DNA of 64,000 nucleotides, taken from positions 28,261,495 to 28,325,494 of the forward strand of contig OY987305.1 of NCBI GenBank assembly GCA_963920635.1, written 5' to 3'. Of this stretch, positions 1 to 9,989 are shown piece by piece. The stretch's first letter is position 1. Every line of letters starts with the position of its first letter. Below the pieces are notes generated by a model. The model worked only from the letters and a program-made list of their open reading frames with translations. It was not told the DNA's origin and searched no databases. A program made the translations under genes and the position numbers. This DNA comes from Pseudeuparius sepicola (taxonomy: Eukaryota > Arthropoda > Insecta > Coleoptera > Anthribidae).

Positions 1-231
1 GCAACTACACGTCACTGCTGTCCACTACACGCTGTATACAGTCGCTGTTACCTACTTTTACGCCAGCTATTGTGGAAACATAGAAAATATAACCTATTTA
101 TGCTGCGATAGTTAAGTTTCTAATGTTATAATATGCAGAAAGCAGAGTGACGGGCGTGCTCCCAAGTAATAGCACTGACGTGTAGAGCTAATCAGAGCTT
201 CTCGCGAATTCAGATGAATGCAGGTACAAAC
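1..231. other. Unassigned left edge
   Basis: AT-rich sequence with no recognisable coding or repeat structure before the foldback begins at 232. Confidence 0.5.
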
Positions 232-1222
232 TGAGTCATTTTCGATGGTTTTATGGGGTATCTCTGTTATTTGTATATATAGAAAAAAACAAGGTAGGTG
301 TTCATTAGTTCATTTTTTGAGATATTTACGATGCTCAAGACAGATCTCTGATATCTCCAATACTTTAGGAGATACAGGGCGTTTTTGAATTTTTGCTATT
401 TTTTACAATTATCATAGCTCGTTTGTTTTTTAACCTATATCTTTCGTTGAAAACGCCTTATACGCACTTTTTTACGTAGAATCCATTGGAGTAGACAGTT
501 TTTTCAAAAAACTATATTTTTCGAGATATGACCCAAACTTGTGTTTTTTTTAAAATGGAACACCCTGTATATTTTTTAATATTTGAATCCAGCATAAAAT
601 TACCTTTCCAACGATATATATAACATAAGCTACCTTCGTTAGATTTTGAGTAAACAAATTGAAAATATATAACTATTTCTACATAATATTATTCCACATT
701 ATAGTCAATAAACAAAATTAGGTATTATTGATAACGTTTTTTGAAATAATTAACTCAACCTAACATAAATGTTGAAAATGTCCACCATTAACGGCGACAC
801 AATTTATTGCTCGCTTGATTGGGAAATAAATTATCTAATATACGGACAGTTGCCTGAGAATTATGACATGGACAACCATCTTGTTGGAAGTAGAGCCGTA
901 TATACGCTTCCTGTGAGCAATTACATATCTCGAAAAATATAGGTTTTTTTTAAACTGTCCACTCCAATGGATTCTACGTAAAAAAGTGCGTATAAGGCGT
1001 TTTCAACGAAATATATAGGTTAAAAAACAAATGAGCTATGATAATTGTAAAAAATAGCAAACATTCAAAAACGCCCTGTATCTCCTAAAGTATTGGAGAT
1101 ATCAGAGATCTGTTTTGAACATCGTAAATATCTCAAGAAATGAACTCATAAACACCTACCTTGTTTTTTTTCTACCTATACAAATAACGGAGATACCCCA
1201 TAAAACCATCGAAAATGACTCA
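232..1222. mobile_element. Foldback (mariner-related) non-autonomous element
   Basis: Two arms of about 300 bp form an inverted repeat, roughly 232-535 and 922-1222. The left arm opens TGAGTCATTTTCGATGG and the right arm closes with its reverse complement. The spacer holds the motif AACACCCTGTATA, also seen in other foldbacks of this window, and a deleted mariner-type transposase remnant on the minus strand. The arms differ by scattered substitutions and small indels, so the element is not recent. Outer ends and target duplication are not certain. Confidence 0.75.
760..898 (-). pseudogene. Mariner/IS630-type transposase remnant
   Basis: Reading the minus strand from about 898 gives YFQQDGCPCHNSQ, which matches the second catalytic aspartate block (F/I-Q-Q-D-G-x-P-x-H) of DDE transposases of the Tc1/mariner superfamily. 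The frame then breaks and a second frame gives VNGGHFQHLC followed by a stop, the typical C-terminal tail of these insect transposases. The third acidic residue and the stretch around it are missing, so an internal deletion joined the two blocks. It lies in the spacer of the 232-1222 foldback and probably derives from the autonomous parent of that family. It cannot be active. The assignment rests on motif recognition only. Confidence 0.7.
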
Positions 1223-3540
1223 ATCTTCAATGATTATTATGATTATTTAGGACTACCCAATCAGTTTTACTATATGTATCGCTCAGCGATAATTTTATTA
1301 TGAGGTATATTTTCTTTATTAAATGAGGTAGAGGAAGGTTCATGACGAGCTGCTCCATCATTCCCATGAAAAATCTTTTTGCCCGGCCCAAAACCTTTTA
1401 TGATAATGCGTTTTAATCGCAGCTATAATGTCAACCCTTTAAGTGAAAAAAAATCTTGTTAAGAGAATTCAGCCGTTAATGAGGTTATAAAAAATGTTAT
1501 GTCCTTTTAATTAGATGGAAAAAAGCTGGGCAAATCAGGCATCGCCCCCTAGTGTAGCTAAAGAATGAGTTTGCAAGAACTTTAATGCGAATTAGTTGGG
1601 TAAGTGAAATGGCGAATGTAGCGAAAGTCGTTAATTAGCAATATTTTACAGCTCTCAGTTCATAGCCGCATCCCACAGGCAGGCTGCAGGAAATAAATCT
1701 AACTTAACGTGAAATTGGAAAGAGGGATAAAGTGTGTCATTAGAGCCGCTCAGTGTAATTATCCGAAAAGCGCATTACCTAGTTTGAGACTTTCCCACAA
1801 TGTTGGATATCACCAAAATAGTACACTTATTTATCTGGAAACGTAGGTACAATAATTGAACGAAATGATTTTTTATTTAAGCAAGACATTGGAAACAGCT
1901 AATCGGCATTAAAACCAGATCTTGTTATTTGGGAATCGGTTTTATTGTTTCCATCTTCTCTGACATATCCATGATTATAACGGCAATTATTATTTGTCAA
2001 CGCACGCCCATGGTTCCAACAGCTCCTACTCGGTGTTCTGTCTTGGCTCAGCCCTATAACTGTGTAGTAAGCATAATTTGCGACAAACCTGATAAATAGC
2101 GAGAACTCTACAACTTATTGTGCGTGCAATCCCCCTCCGATTTTAGAAAATTGCAAGGAATATTAACACGGCAGACTCACGAAATAATGGAGATTTATCG
2201 GCAACAATAAGCATTCTTGGAAAATTACAATCCCAATGCAAAATAAGAAAAACCGATAGGGGAAGCTTGGGCAAAAATTAAATGAGGGGCAAAGTCATAA
2301 ACTCCTATGGTGGTGAGGTTATAGCACCATCTGTTTTCTAAGGGAGATAACTTCGGTTCAATTGACGGCCTTTTTTAGTAGGTAAAGTTTCAAGAAAATA
2401 TCTACATGCTTCGTCTCGTTAAAGTGAAAAAACCTTTTTTTTTTTCGTTAATAATATGTACCTAATTTTGTTAAGGTAAATTACTGAAGAAATTTCGAAT
2501 ACGTGATAATTAAGCTTAACTCTAAATTCGCAGCCAGTGAATCGGGAGTGTTTTTATGAGTTGGTGGTCATTTTTGCAAATAATTTGCAAATAGGGCTGA
2601 GAAAAATATCACAGTTTTTGAACGGGAAATATTGGGTATTTGAAACCAGTTTGTAATTCTTCGTCATTGCAAAATCAGATTTAAATAACATAACATCCTC
2701 AGATTAAGAGTGTTCTAAAAAACATTGTTTTTAAATATAGATAGTATTGCATGTTTTTGAAAATAAAAAGTGTTCAAAAATACACTGAGTTTTAATAAAG
2801 GCATTCCATGAAACATTATTTTTCACTTTTCCATTCTTCATTTTATAGTTACATGGGGCAATGTAAAATATGCATAATGTAAAAAACCTGATTAAATGAA
2901 AAACTGCCGAATACAAAAAAAAAAGAAAAATAACAAAATGTACAAAAATATCTAACCAAGATAATAGCCCTAATAAATAATTTTCTTACAATTTGCATAT
3001 ATTATATTACACATTAAACGTTAACTTTTCCAACTTTGACTCACCTTCCCCTACAGTTGCTAAATACCTATATAAACTATATGAACACAGAAGGCAGAAT
3101 GCAGTAGGTGAAAAAATTTGAATAAAACTAAGATTATTTAAAAATATACCACACAAAGATAAGACCAAAGCTTCTGAAAGTTTCTCAAACAATAATATAA
3201 CATGTTAAAAATCATATAGCTAAAAATTACAATGCATATCGAAATAACCCTTAATTTTTTTACGAAAGGTTCATAGCTTGAGAATCTCAAAAATATTTTG
3301 TTTTATAAGTAGGTATATTCTAATAAACTGCTTCCAACGAAGAGACCAACTACGATATCCAGATTAGGTATATTTGAAATATACTGAGAAAAATAATCTG
3401 ATATTCATAACTTTTAGTTTTTCTGTTCGTAGTTTTCGCACTTTGCTTCTTATACTTCGTGTAGGTAAATAAGAATGCAAAAAATATATTTTTCTTGAAA
3501 TCGGCAGTAAAGTGTCCCAAAATCGTCATTAAAAGCACAG
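1223..3540. other. Unassigned AT-rich DNA
   Basis: About 2.3 kb without a recognisable gene. Open frames are at most 61 codons and of AT-rich random composition. I see no repeat that recurs elsewhere in the window. Confidence 0.5.
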
Positions 3541-3577
3541 AAATCGTACAATAATGGGCTACATTATTGTACGATTT
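3541..3577. repeat. Short perfect hairpin
   Basis: AAATCGTACAATAATG (3541-3556) is followed after 5 nt by its exact reverse complement (3562-3577). Function unknown. Confidence 0.7.
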
Positions 3578-3982
3578 TTTCAATAAGTAGGCCTTGGCGA
3601 GATGTAAACATCAAACGTCAGACGCGGAGAAATCGCCCGTCAAAAGTGACCAAATATTCAAAACCCGGCCGATAAAGGCCCATTTAACTTTTCGTACACA
3701 TTGCGAAATTGTTTCCTATAGAAGCGCAATCCAGTATACATATTTTAGTAAGTTTGAATATCAATAGATTTGTTGTGGAGGCTGCACAAGAAGCAGCAGT
3801 TTGGTTTTTCTGTACGAAGATGCCGTGTCTTGTCTTACTTGACCTAGGTAGAGCGATCGTCAAAGTCAAGCAACGCCGCGCGTAGTCGGTTCATGGACGG
3901 GTGATCCCTTATTATTATTTTCTTGCCTAATGAAACATTTTTTTTCCGATTTCAAAAAAAATAAATAATATGTAGATACGTC

Positions 3983-4084
3983 GGCACTGAAGTTCTTTTT
4001 ATGACTCATGTGGTTTACTTGCCTCGGCCAGAGGCCTCGGCAACTAAATTCCACATGAGTCATAAAAAGTTGAACTTCAGTGCC
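3983..4084. repeat. Palindrome with AP-1-like sites
   Basis: Arms 3983-4013 and 4051-4084 are inverted copies with a few mismatches. Each arm contains TGACTCA (AP-1/TRE consensus) next to CACATG. The loop is itself GC-rich and partly symmetric around CTCGGCC/GGCCTCGG. It could be a tiny foldback element or a regulatory palindrome. Confidence 0.6.
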
Positions 4085-4330
4085 TTGGTACATAAATAAC
4101 TATTATATTAAAGATATTTCCACAGATCTCTTACTGTTTGAAATTCTCACAATATTATTGCCAGAATTTCTAACCACTATTTATTATTGTTATTGTTCCA
4201 TAAGATTTTACTTCCACACTACCTATTGATTAATATTCCTATACATTATACAATATTCATATACAATCAGATTTTGAGTATGATTTGACACTGATATGAT
4301 TCCACACATATAAAAGCATATCTAATATAG
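4085..4330. other. Unassigned AT-rich spacer
   Basis: Nothing recognised between the palindrome and the decayed capsid-like gene. Confidence 0.5.
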
Positions 4331-4760
4331 ATGCTGGTGCCAAAAAATTTCTTAGACATTCCCACAGGGTCGTATAAAATTGATGCTCTAGAAGACTACA
4401 TTGTACGAGCTATAAGAGAAGAGGAAGCTGATGAGAAAAATCCAATTTAAATAAAAGCTAATAACAATACTTTAAAGTGTGAAATTTGCAGCGATAAATG
4501 ATGGATTTTCAACCAACGGACTCTATTGCTCATATGTTATGGTTTTCTCGTAACATATTAGAACCTAAACGCATTCTATAAAAATCAGACAAGTCTTACG
4601 ATTTACGAGTTTGCAGTTAGCAGCGACCCTGGTTACGCCATAGATGAGTCTCCAAAAAATTTTATGTACATGCAAGTTGCAAAGCCTGAGATTAATAATC
4701 TAACAGTGACCATTCTCGATCAAAACTTTCAACCTGTAAATTTTAGAGGTGAGGAAATTG
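4331..4760 (+). pseudogene. Decayed capsid-type gene of a Polinton-like element
   Basis: Three frames of the plus strand contain, in order, blocks that I recognise from a protein common in insect genomes beside Polinton/adintovirus-like genes: an N-terminal block with IPTGSYKIDALEDYI (about 4360-4405), a middle block with SIAHMLWFSRNILEP, and a C-terminal block with LDQNFQPVNFRGEEI (about 4710-4755). Family members usually run on past the FRGEE motif into a short basic tail; here that tail is replaced by unrelated sequence and then by a truncated LINE at 4815. There are at least two frameshifts and several in-frame stops, so it is dead. The virion (minor capsid/penton-like) role is from family memory and uncertain. 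Physical closeness to the Polinton at 7253 is across a LINE copy and does not prove they were one element. Confidence 0.45.
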
Positions 4761-4814
4761 TGAGGAAATTTTCGCTATAGTCACAAAACTTGACCCAACC
4801 ATGTCCTGATGTTT

Positions 4815-7252
4815 GGCACCCGTATTTGCATCTGTCATCCACTACCGATGCATCTCCTACAATGAATTTTAGGTAGTTGCGAGTTGGTATAACCTGATCT
4901 TGTATGGCCAGTAGGAAGCCTTCCGTCTCGGGGAACATTCGTCCCGAGGTCAGCCAATAGTTCGACGCTAACTTGTCGACATGTTCCTGGTTAACCTCAT
5001 TAGGATGCCTCCCGTGCAGCGGCTTCTCCAACCACCTCTGTAGTGTATCGTTGTCGGTTCGGTGGTGATTTTGATGCTCGTGTTCCGTCAGACGTAGCGG
5101 TGTTGAGACGTCTGCTCCGCATATAGCTTTATGTAGTGTGGAGCTGTTGGCCTGTCTGTGGAAATAATTACGCAGATTTAATATTTGTTGGTCCAATTGC
5201 TTGCTGAGGTCTGCCAATCCTCTTCCTCCTTGTTGACGTGGCAGAGTGGTTCTTTCTACGGCGCTACGGGATGATGTTTATGAGCTTTTGTCAGTAGTGT
5301 CCTAACTTTTTGTTGCAGGTTGTTGATGTCCGTGTTGGTCCAATTCACTATTCCGAACGAATAGCTGAGTACAGAGCACGCATACGTGTTCAGGGCCTTA
5401 AACAAATTCCTGCTGTTAAGATCAGTTCGCACTACTTGTCTTACTCTCTTGATGAATTCATACGTTAAATCAGTCTTCATTGTTCGATGCTCTATCCTTT
5501 GAGCTTGCTTCATCCCGAGGTACTTGTATGTATCTCCCACGCTCATTGCTTCGATCTCCTGGCCGTCCTGCATCTCGTGTGCGTCTTGTTTCTTTCCCCG
5601 GACGATATTAAGGGTGCGGCACTTGTCCAGTCCAAACTGCATTCCGATGTCCCTGGAGAACTCCTCTACAATTTTAAGCATTTGCGTTAGTTGGTTCTTG
5701 GTTGCGGCCATCAGTTTTAAATCATACATATATAACAGGTGATTCAACTTTAACGCTTCTGATCTGTTGCTTTTGATAGCGAAGCCATATTTCGTAGAGT
5801 TCAACCGGTGTGATAGAGGATTCATCGCCATGCAGAACCACAGTGGACTGAGTGAATCTCCTTGGAAAATCCCTCTTCGGATGTTGATTGTGTCGGTCTC
5901 GATGTTACTGCTTGCGGTTCTGAGTTGTATCTTAGTGCGCCAGGTTGTCAAAGTTCTAAAAAGGAAACTCTATGATGATCTATTTTGTACAGCTTTAAGA
6001 TACCTGTGAGCCAGTCGTGAGGTACGGAATCAAATGCTTTTTTGTAGTCCACATAAGCCATGTAGAGGTTTCGTTGCCTGGAATGAGCCTGGTTGCAGAT
6101 GACAGAGTCTATGATGAGTTGCTCTTTGCATCCCATTGCGCCCTTCGCGCAGCCCTTCTGCTGCATTGCCATGATGTTGTTCCGCTCGCAGTGATCATAT
6201 ATTCGCCGCGTAAGGCAAGATGTGATTATCTTGTACAGCGTAGGCAAGCAGGTTATTGGGCGGTACTTGGCAGGATTATCCGTATTCCGCTGGTCTTTTG
6301 GTAACAAGTAGGTTGCACCCTGTGTAAGAAACAATGGCATTTTCAGAGGATCGAGCAAGACTTCATTAATTAAGGTAGTTATTTATTCATGCGTGCACCA
6401 CAACTTCTTAATCCAGTAATTTTGGAGATGATCTGAGATGAGCCCATCTCGCGTTCTTCACTGATCCAGCTTGCACTGACATTGTATGGACCTGGTGTGG
6501 CAAGTTGATTTCTCCAGAAACCGTCGACCTGTTCTCTGGTAGGGTAAGTCGCATTTGTGGAATCGGCGCTAGAATTCAAAGCACGGTAGAAACCCTTTTC
6601 TGATCGTTCAAAGAGTTTGTTGTCTCGTTTCCTGTTGTTACTAGACTTGTATCTCCTCAGACGCCCTGCGAAAACAGAAAGTTTTTGTTTTAATGTATCA
6701 AGACATTGTTGAGCAGTGATGTTCGCGGGGTCACGCTGAGAATGCACCTGGGTGCGGCTCATTATTGCCTGCACCGCCCTCTGGATCCTTCTAGTTCTAA
6801 CTCCTCTGATGTATTCCGTTACTTGTCCTATGTCTTTACGGAGACTCTCGATCTTCCGACTTAGTCGCATCTCCCATTGAGCGATTCGTGGTTCTGGTCT
6901 TGCACGATTTAACTCTTGAACCGTCCGGATCTTGGCGCACATTGCAGTGATTATTGCCGTTGCGGCACAGTAGATTAACATGTGCATATGTTCTAATGTT
7001 GGTGTTACTGAAACATAGTTAGGTCAAATTCTGGTGTTCATAATATCGAGCACGATTGCAAGCTTCCTGGAAGAATTCAAACTTGGTAGCGGTGGTCTGC
7101 TCAGTGGGTCTGTGCCTTCGTATCGCAATACTGCCTTTCTCACCTGTGTGTCTAAGCCTTCAAAGTGTTCTCCGTTAGCCGATTCCAGACTCTCAGTTGT
7201 TGGTTCTACCGTTTCGGCTTCTAGTTGTTGTCCAGGCTCTTGAAGCTCCCCA
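4815..7252 (-). pseudogene. Dong-like LINE copy A, 3' part (RT and zinc region)
   Basis: C-terminal two thirds of a single-ORF non-LTR retrotransposon, read on the minus strand. It is colinear with the intact copy at 27497-31108: RT blocks (FQGDSLSPLWFC; catalytic YMYDL, where copy C has YMDDL), the thumb and linker, and the start of the zinc knuckle. It stops near 4815, inside that knuckle, so the restriction-like endonuclease and 3' UTR are lost. Frame breaks lie near 5220-5260, 5950 and 6360; about 100 bp are deleted near 6432; a stop follows MNTRI near 7025. The N-terminal part of the same copy resumes at 22471, on the far side of the Polinton. The fusion at 4815 to unrelated DNA suggests a later deletion. 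Confidence 0.9.
7247..7252. repeat. Polinton target-site duplication, left (TCCCCA)
   Basis: TCCCCA precedes the element's AGTAGATAGG terminus and is repeated at 22465-22470. The uninterrupted LINE copy near 30616 carries a single TTCCCCATTG at the same place in the ORF, which defines the empty site. Confidence 0.92.
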
Positions 7253-8632
7253 AGTAGATAGGCTATGTTGGTACGAGCACACTTTCTCCATGTATTTCTT
7301 ATGGGGCCTAAAACGTGGTAAAAACGTTACCAAATTTCTCCGACGCGAATGCGCGAGACCCCCCGACTTTCTCCGACCGAAGCGTGCCGAAGGTGCCCGA
7401 GGGGTTGGTTCGCCGACCCCAGTGCGAGGTCATTATCAAACCGCCAGCCCGCGGCGACGGTTCGTCCAGCCGCGACCTTTAAGCAGGGGGTGGACAAAAA
7501 TGGTCGCGATTCCACCCCAGGATCCCCCCAACTAAATCATCAACCTCGACAATTATTCTGAGGGTAGACCAACGCCCAGAAATTTTTTTTTATTCAGAGT
7601 TATTTTTGCGTTTATAATATGCAGCAAAGTTTTGTTATGACTTATCTGGAATACTGAGAAATCACGCGGCAGCCGTGACCTTCGAGATATAATATTACAC
7701 AGCGAGCTACGGATATCCCCGACTTTTTTCGAGAAGCGCTTTCTCTGATCCAAACACATGCAAATAAAACTATACGCCAACCTATTTGCGCCTGGATAAA
7801 AATACCGACTTTATTGTTAGAGAATATTATGTGGCCTGCAGAAATGCAAGCTGTTTAAACATCAACAATGTGGAGAAAGGTGCTTTTTTCATGTCAATAA
7901 AATTCCTCGGACAATGCTGAAATAAGAACTGACTGTTAATGCAAGTATGTGTGTTCTAGAACGAAATGCCGAGCTAGAGAAGAAAGTAATGTAAGAAAAA
8001 AAATATACTGATTTATATCTTTTTCATACACTTTAATATTTCAGTGTGTTAACTGATAGGAGACAAGAAAAAACCAGGTGTCAAAAATCAACTAGATACA
8101 CGTCCGACAGGGGGCAAGAAATGCTACTGATTTCGCTCAAAACCATAAAACACTAGCCCTTTGCACAAACGTGACTAATATTTGCTAAAATCAACGCCCC
8201 AGTTCAATCTACTTTGCCCTGGGGAAAGAAAATATTTTTAAACACCAGGTGTCAAACATTCTATTGCCTACAAAATACATTTTATACCGAAAATTGTTGT
8301 AAGTAAAAACCAGATGTCGAACTTTCTATTGTCTACAATATACGTCATAGCTGTAAGACAAGCGACGACCTAGCGTGCCCCAAAAATGTTTTGCTTCGAA
8401 CTATAAAATTAAGTAATACTTACCAAAAGTACCCCTACAGGAAACATTGAAACTCATCCATCCCGATTGCTCGGTGGCATCCCCTGGATATTACCAAACA
8501 TTTTAAATTAATTTTCCATTGATGATATAGCAAGAAATTAGGCAAAACCCGATGCCAGATATATTTAAAAAAAACCTCTGAGCACTTGGTGCTACCAAAC
8601 ATCTTTGCTTCAACGATCCAGTTGCAGGTTGC
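7253..8632. repeat. Polinton left terminal inverted repeat
   Basis: Inverted copy of 21236-22464. The outer 300 bp are GC-rich and nearly identical between arms, differing by a few substitutions and short indels. The inner part is AT-rich. This arm is about 150 bp longer, mainly from an extra block near 8220-8335 containing a second version of the segment CTATTGTCTACAA. Similarity fades after about 8632. The about 110-codon frames in the GC-rich part of both arms end differently because of a 1-bp indel, so I do not call them genes. Confidence 0.9.
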
Positions 8633-8781
8633 TATAGAGGGAAAAAATACAAACATAAAGTTCAGAAAACAATTTGCAGACAGTTTCACACCTAATTGCA
8701 TACATTCCAGCGATCAACAAAAATCTGAAAACAGTACTATCCGTTTTTTATCACTATTAAATTATGACGTGATAATGAAAG

Positions 8782-9083
8782 GTTAACAACGCGGTAACAA
8801 AACGTTAACAACGGGTTAACAAAACGTTAACATTGCGTTAATGAACATTTACAACGCGTTAATGAAACGTTAACAACGCGTTAATGAACATTAACAACGC
8901 GTTAACGAAACGTTAACAACGCGTTAACGAAACGTCAACAACGCGTTAACAATACGTTAAAAACGCGTTAACAAAACGTTTTAAACGCATTAGCGAAGCG
9001 TTAACAACCCGTTAACGAAACGTTAACAGCGCGTTAACGAAACGATAACATAACGCGTTAACAACGCGTTAGCGACACGTTCA
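8782..9083. repeat. Palindromic minisatellite beside the TIR
   Basis: About 13 imperfect units of roughly 22 bp built from AACGCGTTAACGAAACGTTAAC-like text. Each unit combines three self-complementary words: GTTAAC, ACGCGT and AACGTT. It lies just inside the left TIR and upstream of nothing coding. A shorter related block (TTAACGCCTTGTTAACAAG) occurs at 44805-44830 beside the second Polinton fragment. It could be an arrayed protein-binding or replication-related site. Confidence 0.8.
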
Positions 9084-9089
9084 GCATTT

Positions 9090-9670
9090 TTTTTCAAATT
9101 TTGTTTCACACCTAGCAACATACCTTTAGCGAACAACAAAAATCGGAAAAACAATTCTATATGTTTTAAGCATAATGGAAAGCAAAAATATTCATTATTT
9201 TCAAATTAAAAGATATTAGTTATAAATATCATAGGTAAAATTTTCTTTTATTGGGTGTTTTTTAAAAGTCAAGCAGTCGTGCATGGTTCATATGCATTCG
9301 TTTCCCCACCACCCTAGAGGTAGAATGCGAGGTGCGTTTTTTTTACATGGTTTCCCCAGTAGGCCTAATCCATGTTTAATCAAACAACATCTTATTTAAA
9401 AAATGTTATTAAAGATAATTCATGTATAATGCAGTACGTTCTAACTTTAAATATTCTTATGTTAACTAGTAAATTATTCTAACTAGATATTTATGAAAAA
9501 TGGCCCCATGTTCAAAACGTCTCTGTGACACTGCGATTTTCGTTGGTGATGGATCTCTTCCCTTTGCTTTATTTACGACCCTCCTCCTCAGTTTCCCCAT
9601 GTTTCCATATCCCATTGTGATTGCAGACTTATCCATTGTTTTATCCATATTACCAGTATACCATATCTGA
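9090..9670. repeat. Polinton subterminal region shared with 43.9-44.8 kb
   Basis: This stretch is homologous, in inverted orientation, to 43905-44790. Examples are GGGGAAACGAATGCATATGA and CCTATGATATTTATA in both. It marks a second member of the same element family in the window. Confidence 0.8.
9466..9648 (-). CDS. Small basic ORF downstream of polB
   Basis: Sixty codons starting MDKTMDKSAITMGYGN, with a basic middle (KLRRRVVNKAKGR). It follows polB on the same strand after a gap of about 340 bp. I recognise no family. It gains some weight because the second Polinton fragment at 43.93 kb keeps the same ATG and opening codons, although there a 4-bp insertion and a MITE destroy it. It could be a real small Polinton gene, a terminal exon, or simply conserved noncoding DNA. 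Confidence 0.3.
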   Translation of the reverse strand: MDKTMDKSAITMGYGNMGKLRRRVVNKAKGRDPSPTKIAVSQRRFEHGAIFHKYLVRIIY

Positions 9671-9989
9671 TGCTGATAGCAAAATATTTAAAGCACTAAA
9701 GCACTAAATTTATATAACTATACATTAAAACCTATACTATAATTAGTCAAATTATCCTACATTTGACAATAGGTTTTATTATATTTAAAATCTATAATAC
9801 ATTTCTAAACCTATATAACTAGTACAATACTTTAAACCCTATCTGGTTTTTAACATTAACTTATTAAATAAAATACAAGACTCATCATTTACGTCATGGT
9901 TGGCAGGTGATTTTCTTATAATTTTCCTCCATCCTCCGTCCTTTAATAAAATTTTTATTAGAGTTCATAACATCCTATTCTATCCTATT

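Noticed and set aside
7197..7535. 112-codon frame in the left TIR (and its partner at 22067-22396)
   Set aside because: Same GC-rich TIR sequence on both sides; the frame starts inside LINE sequence on the left and ends differently by a 1-bp indel. Composition explains openness.
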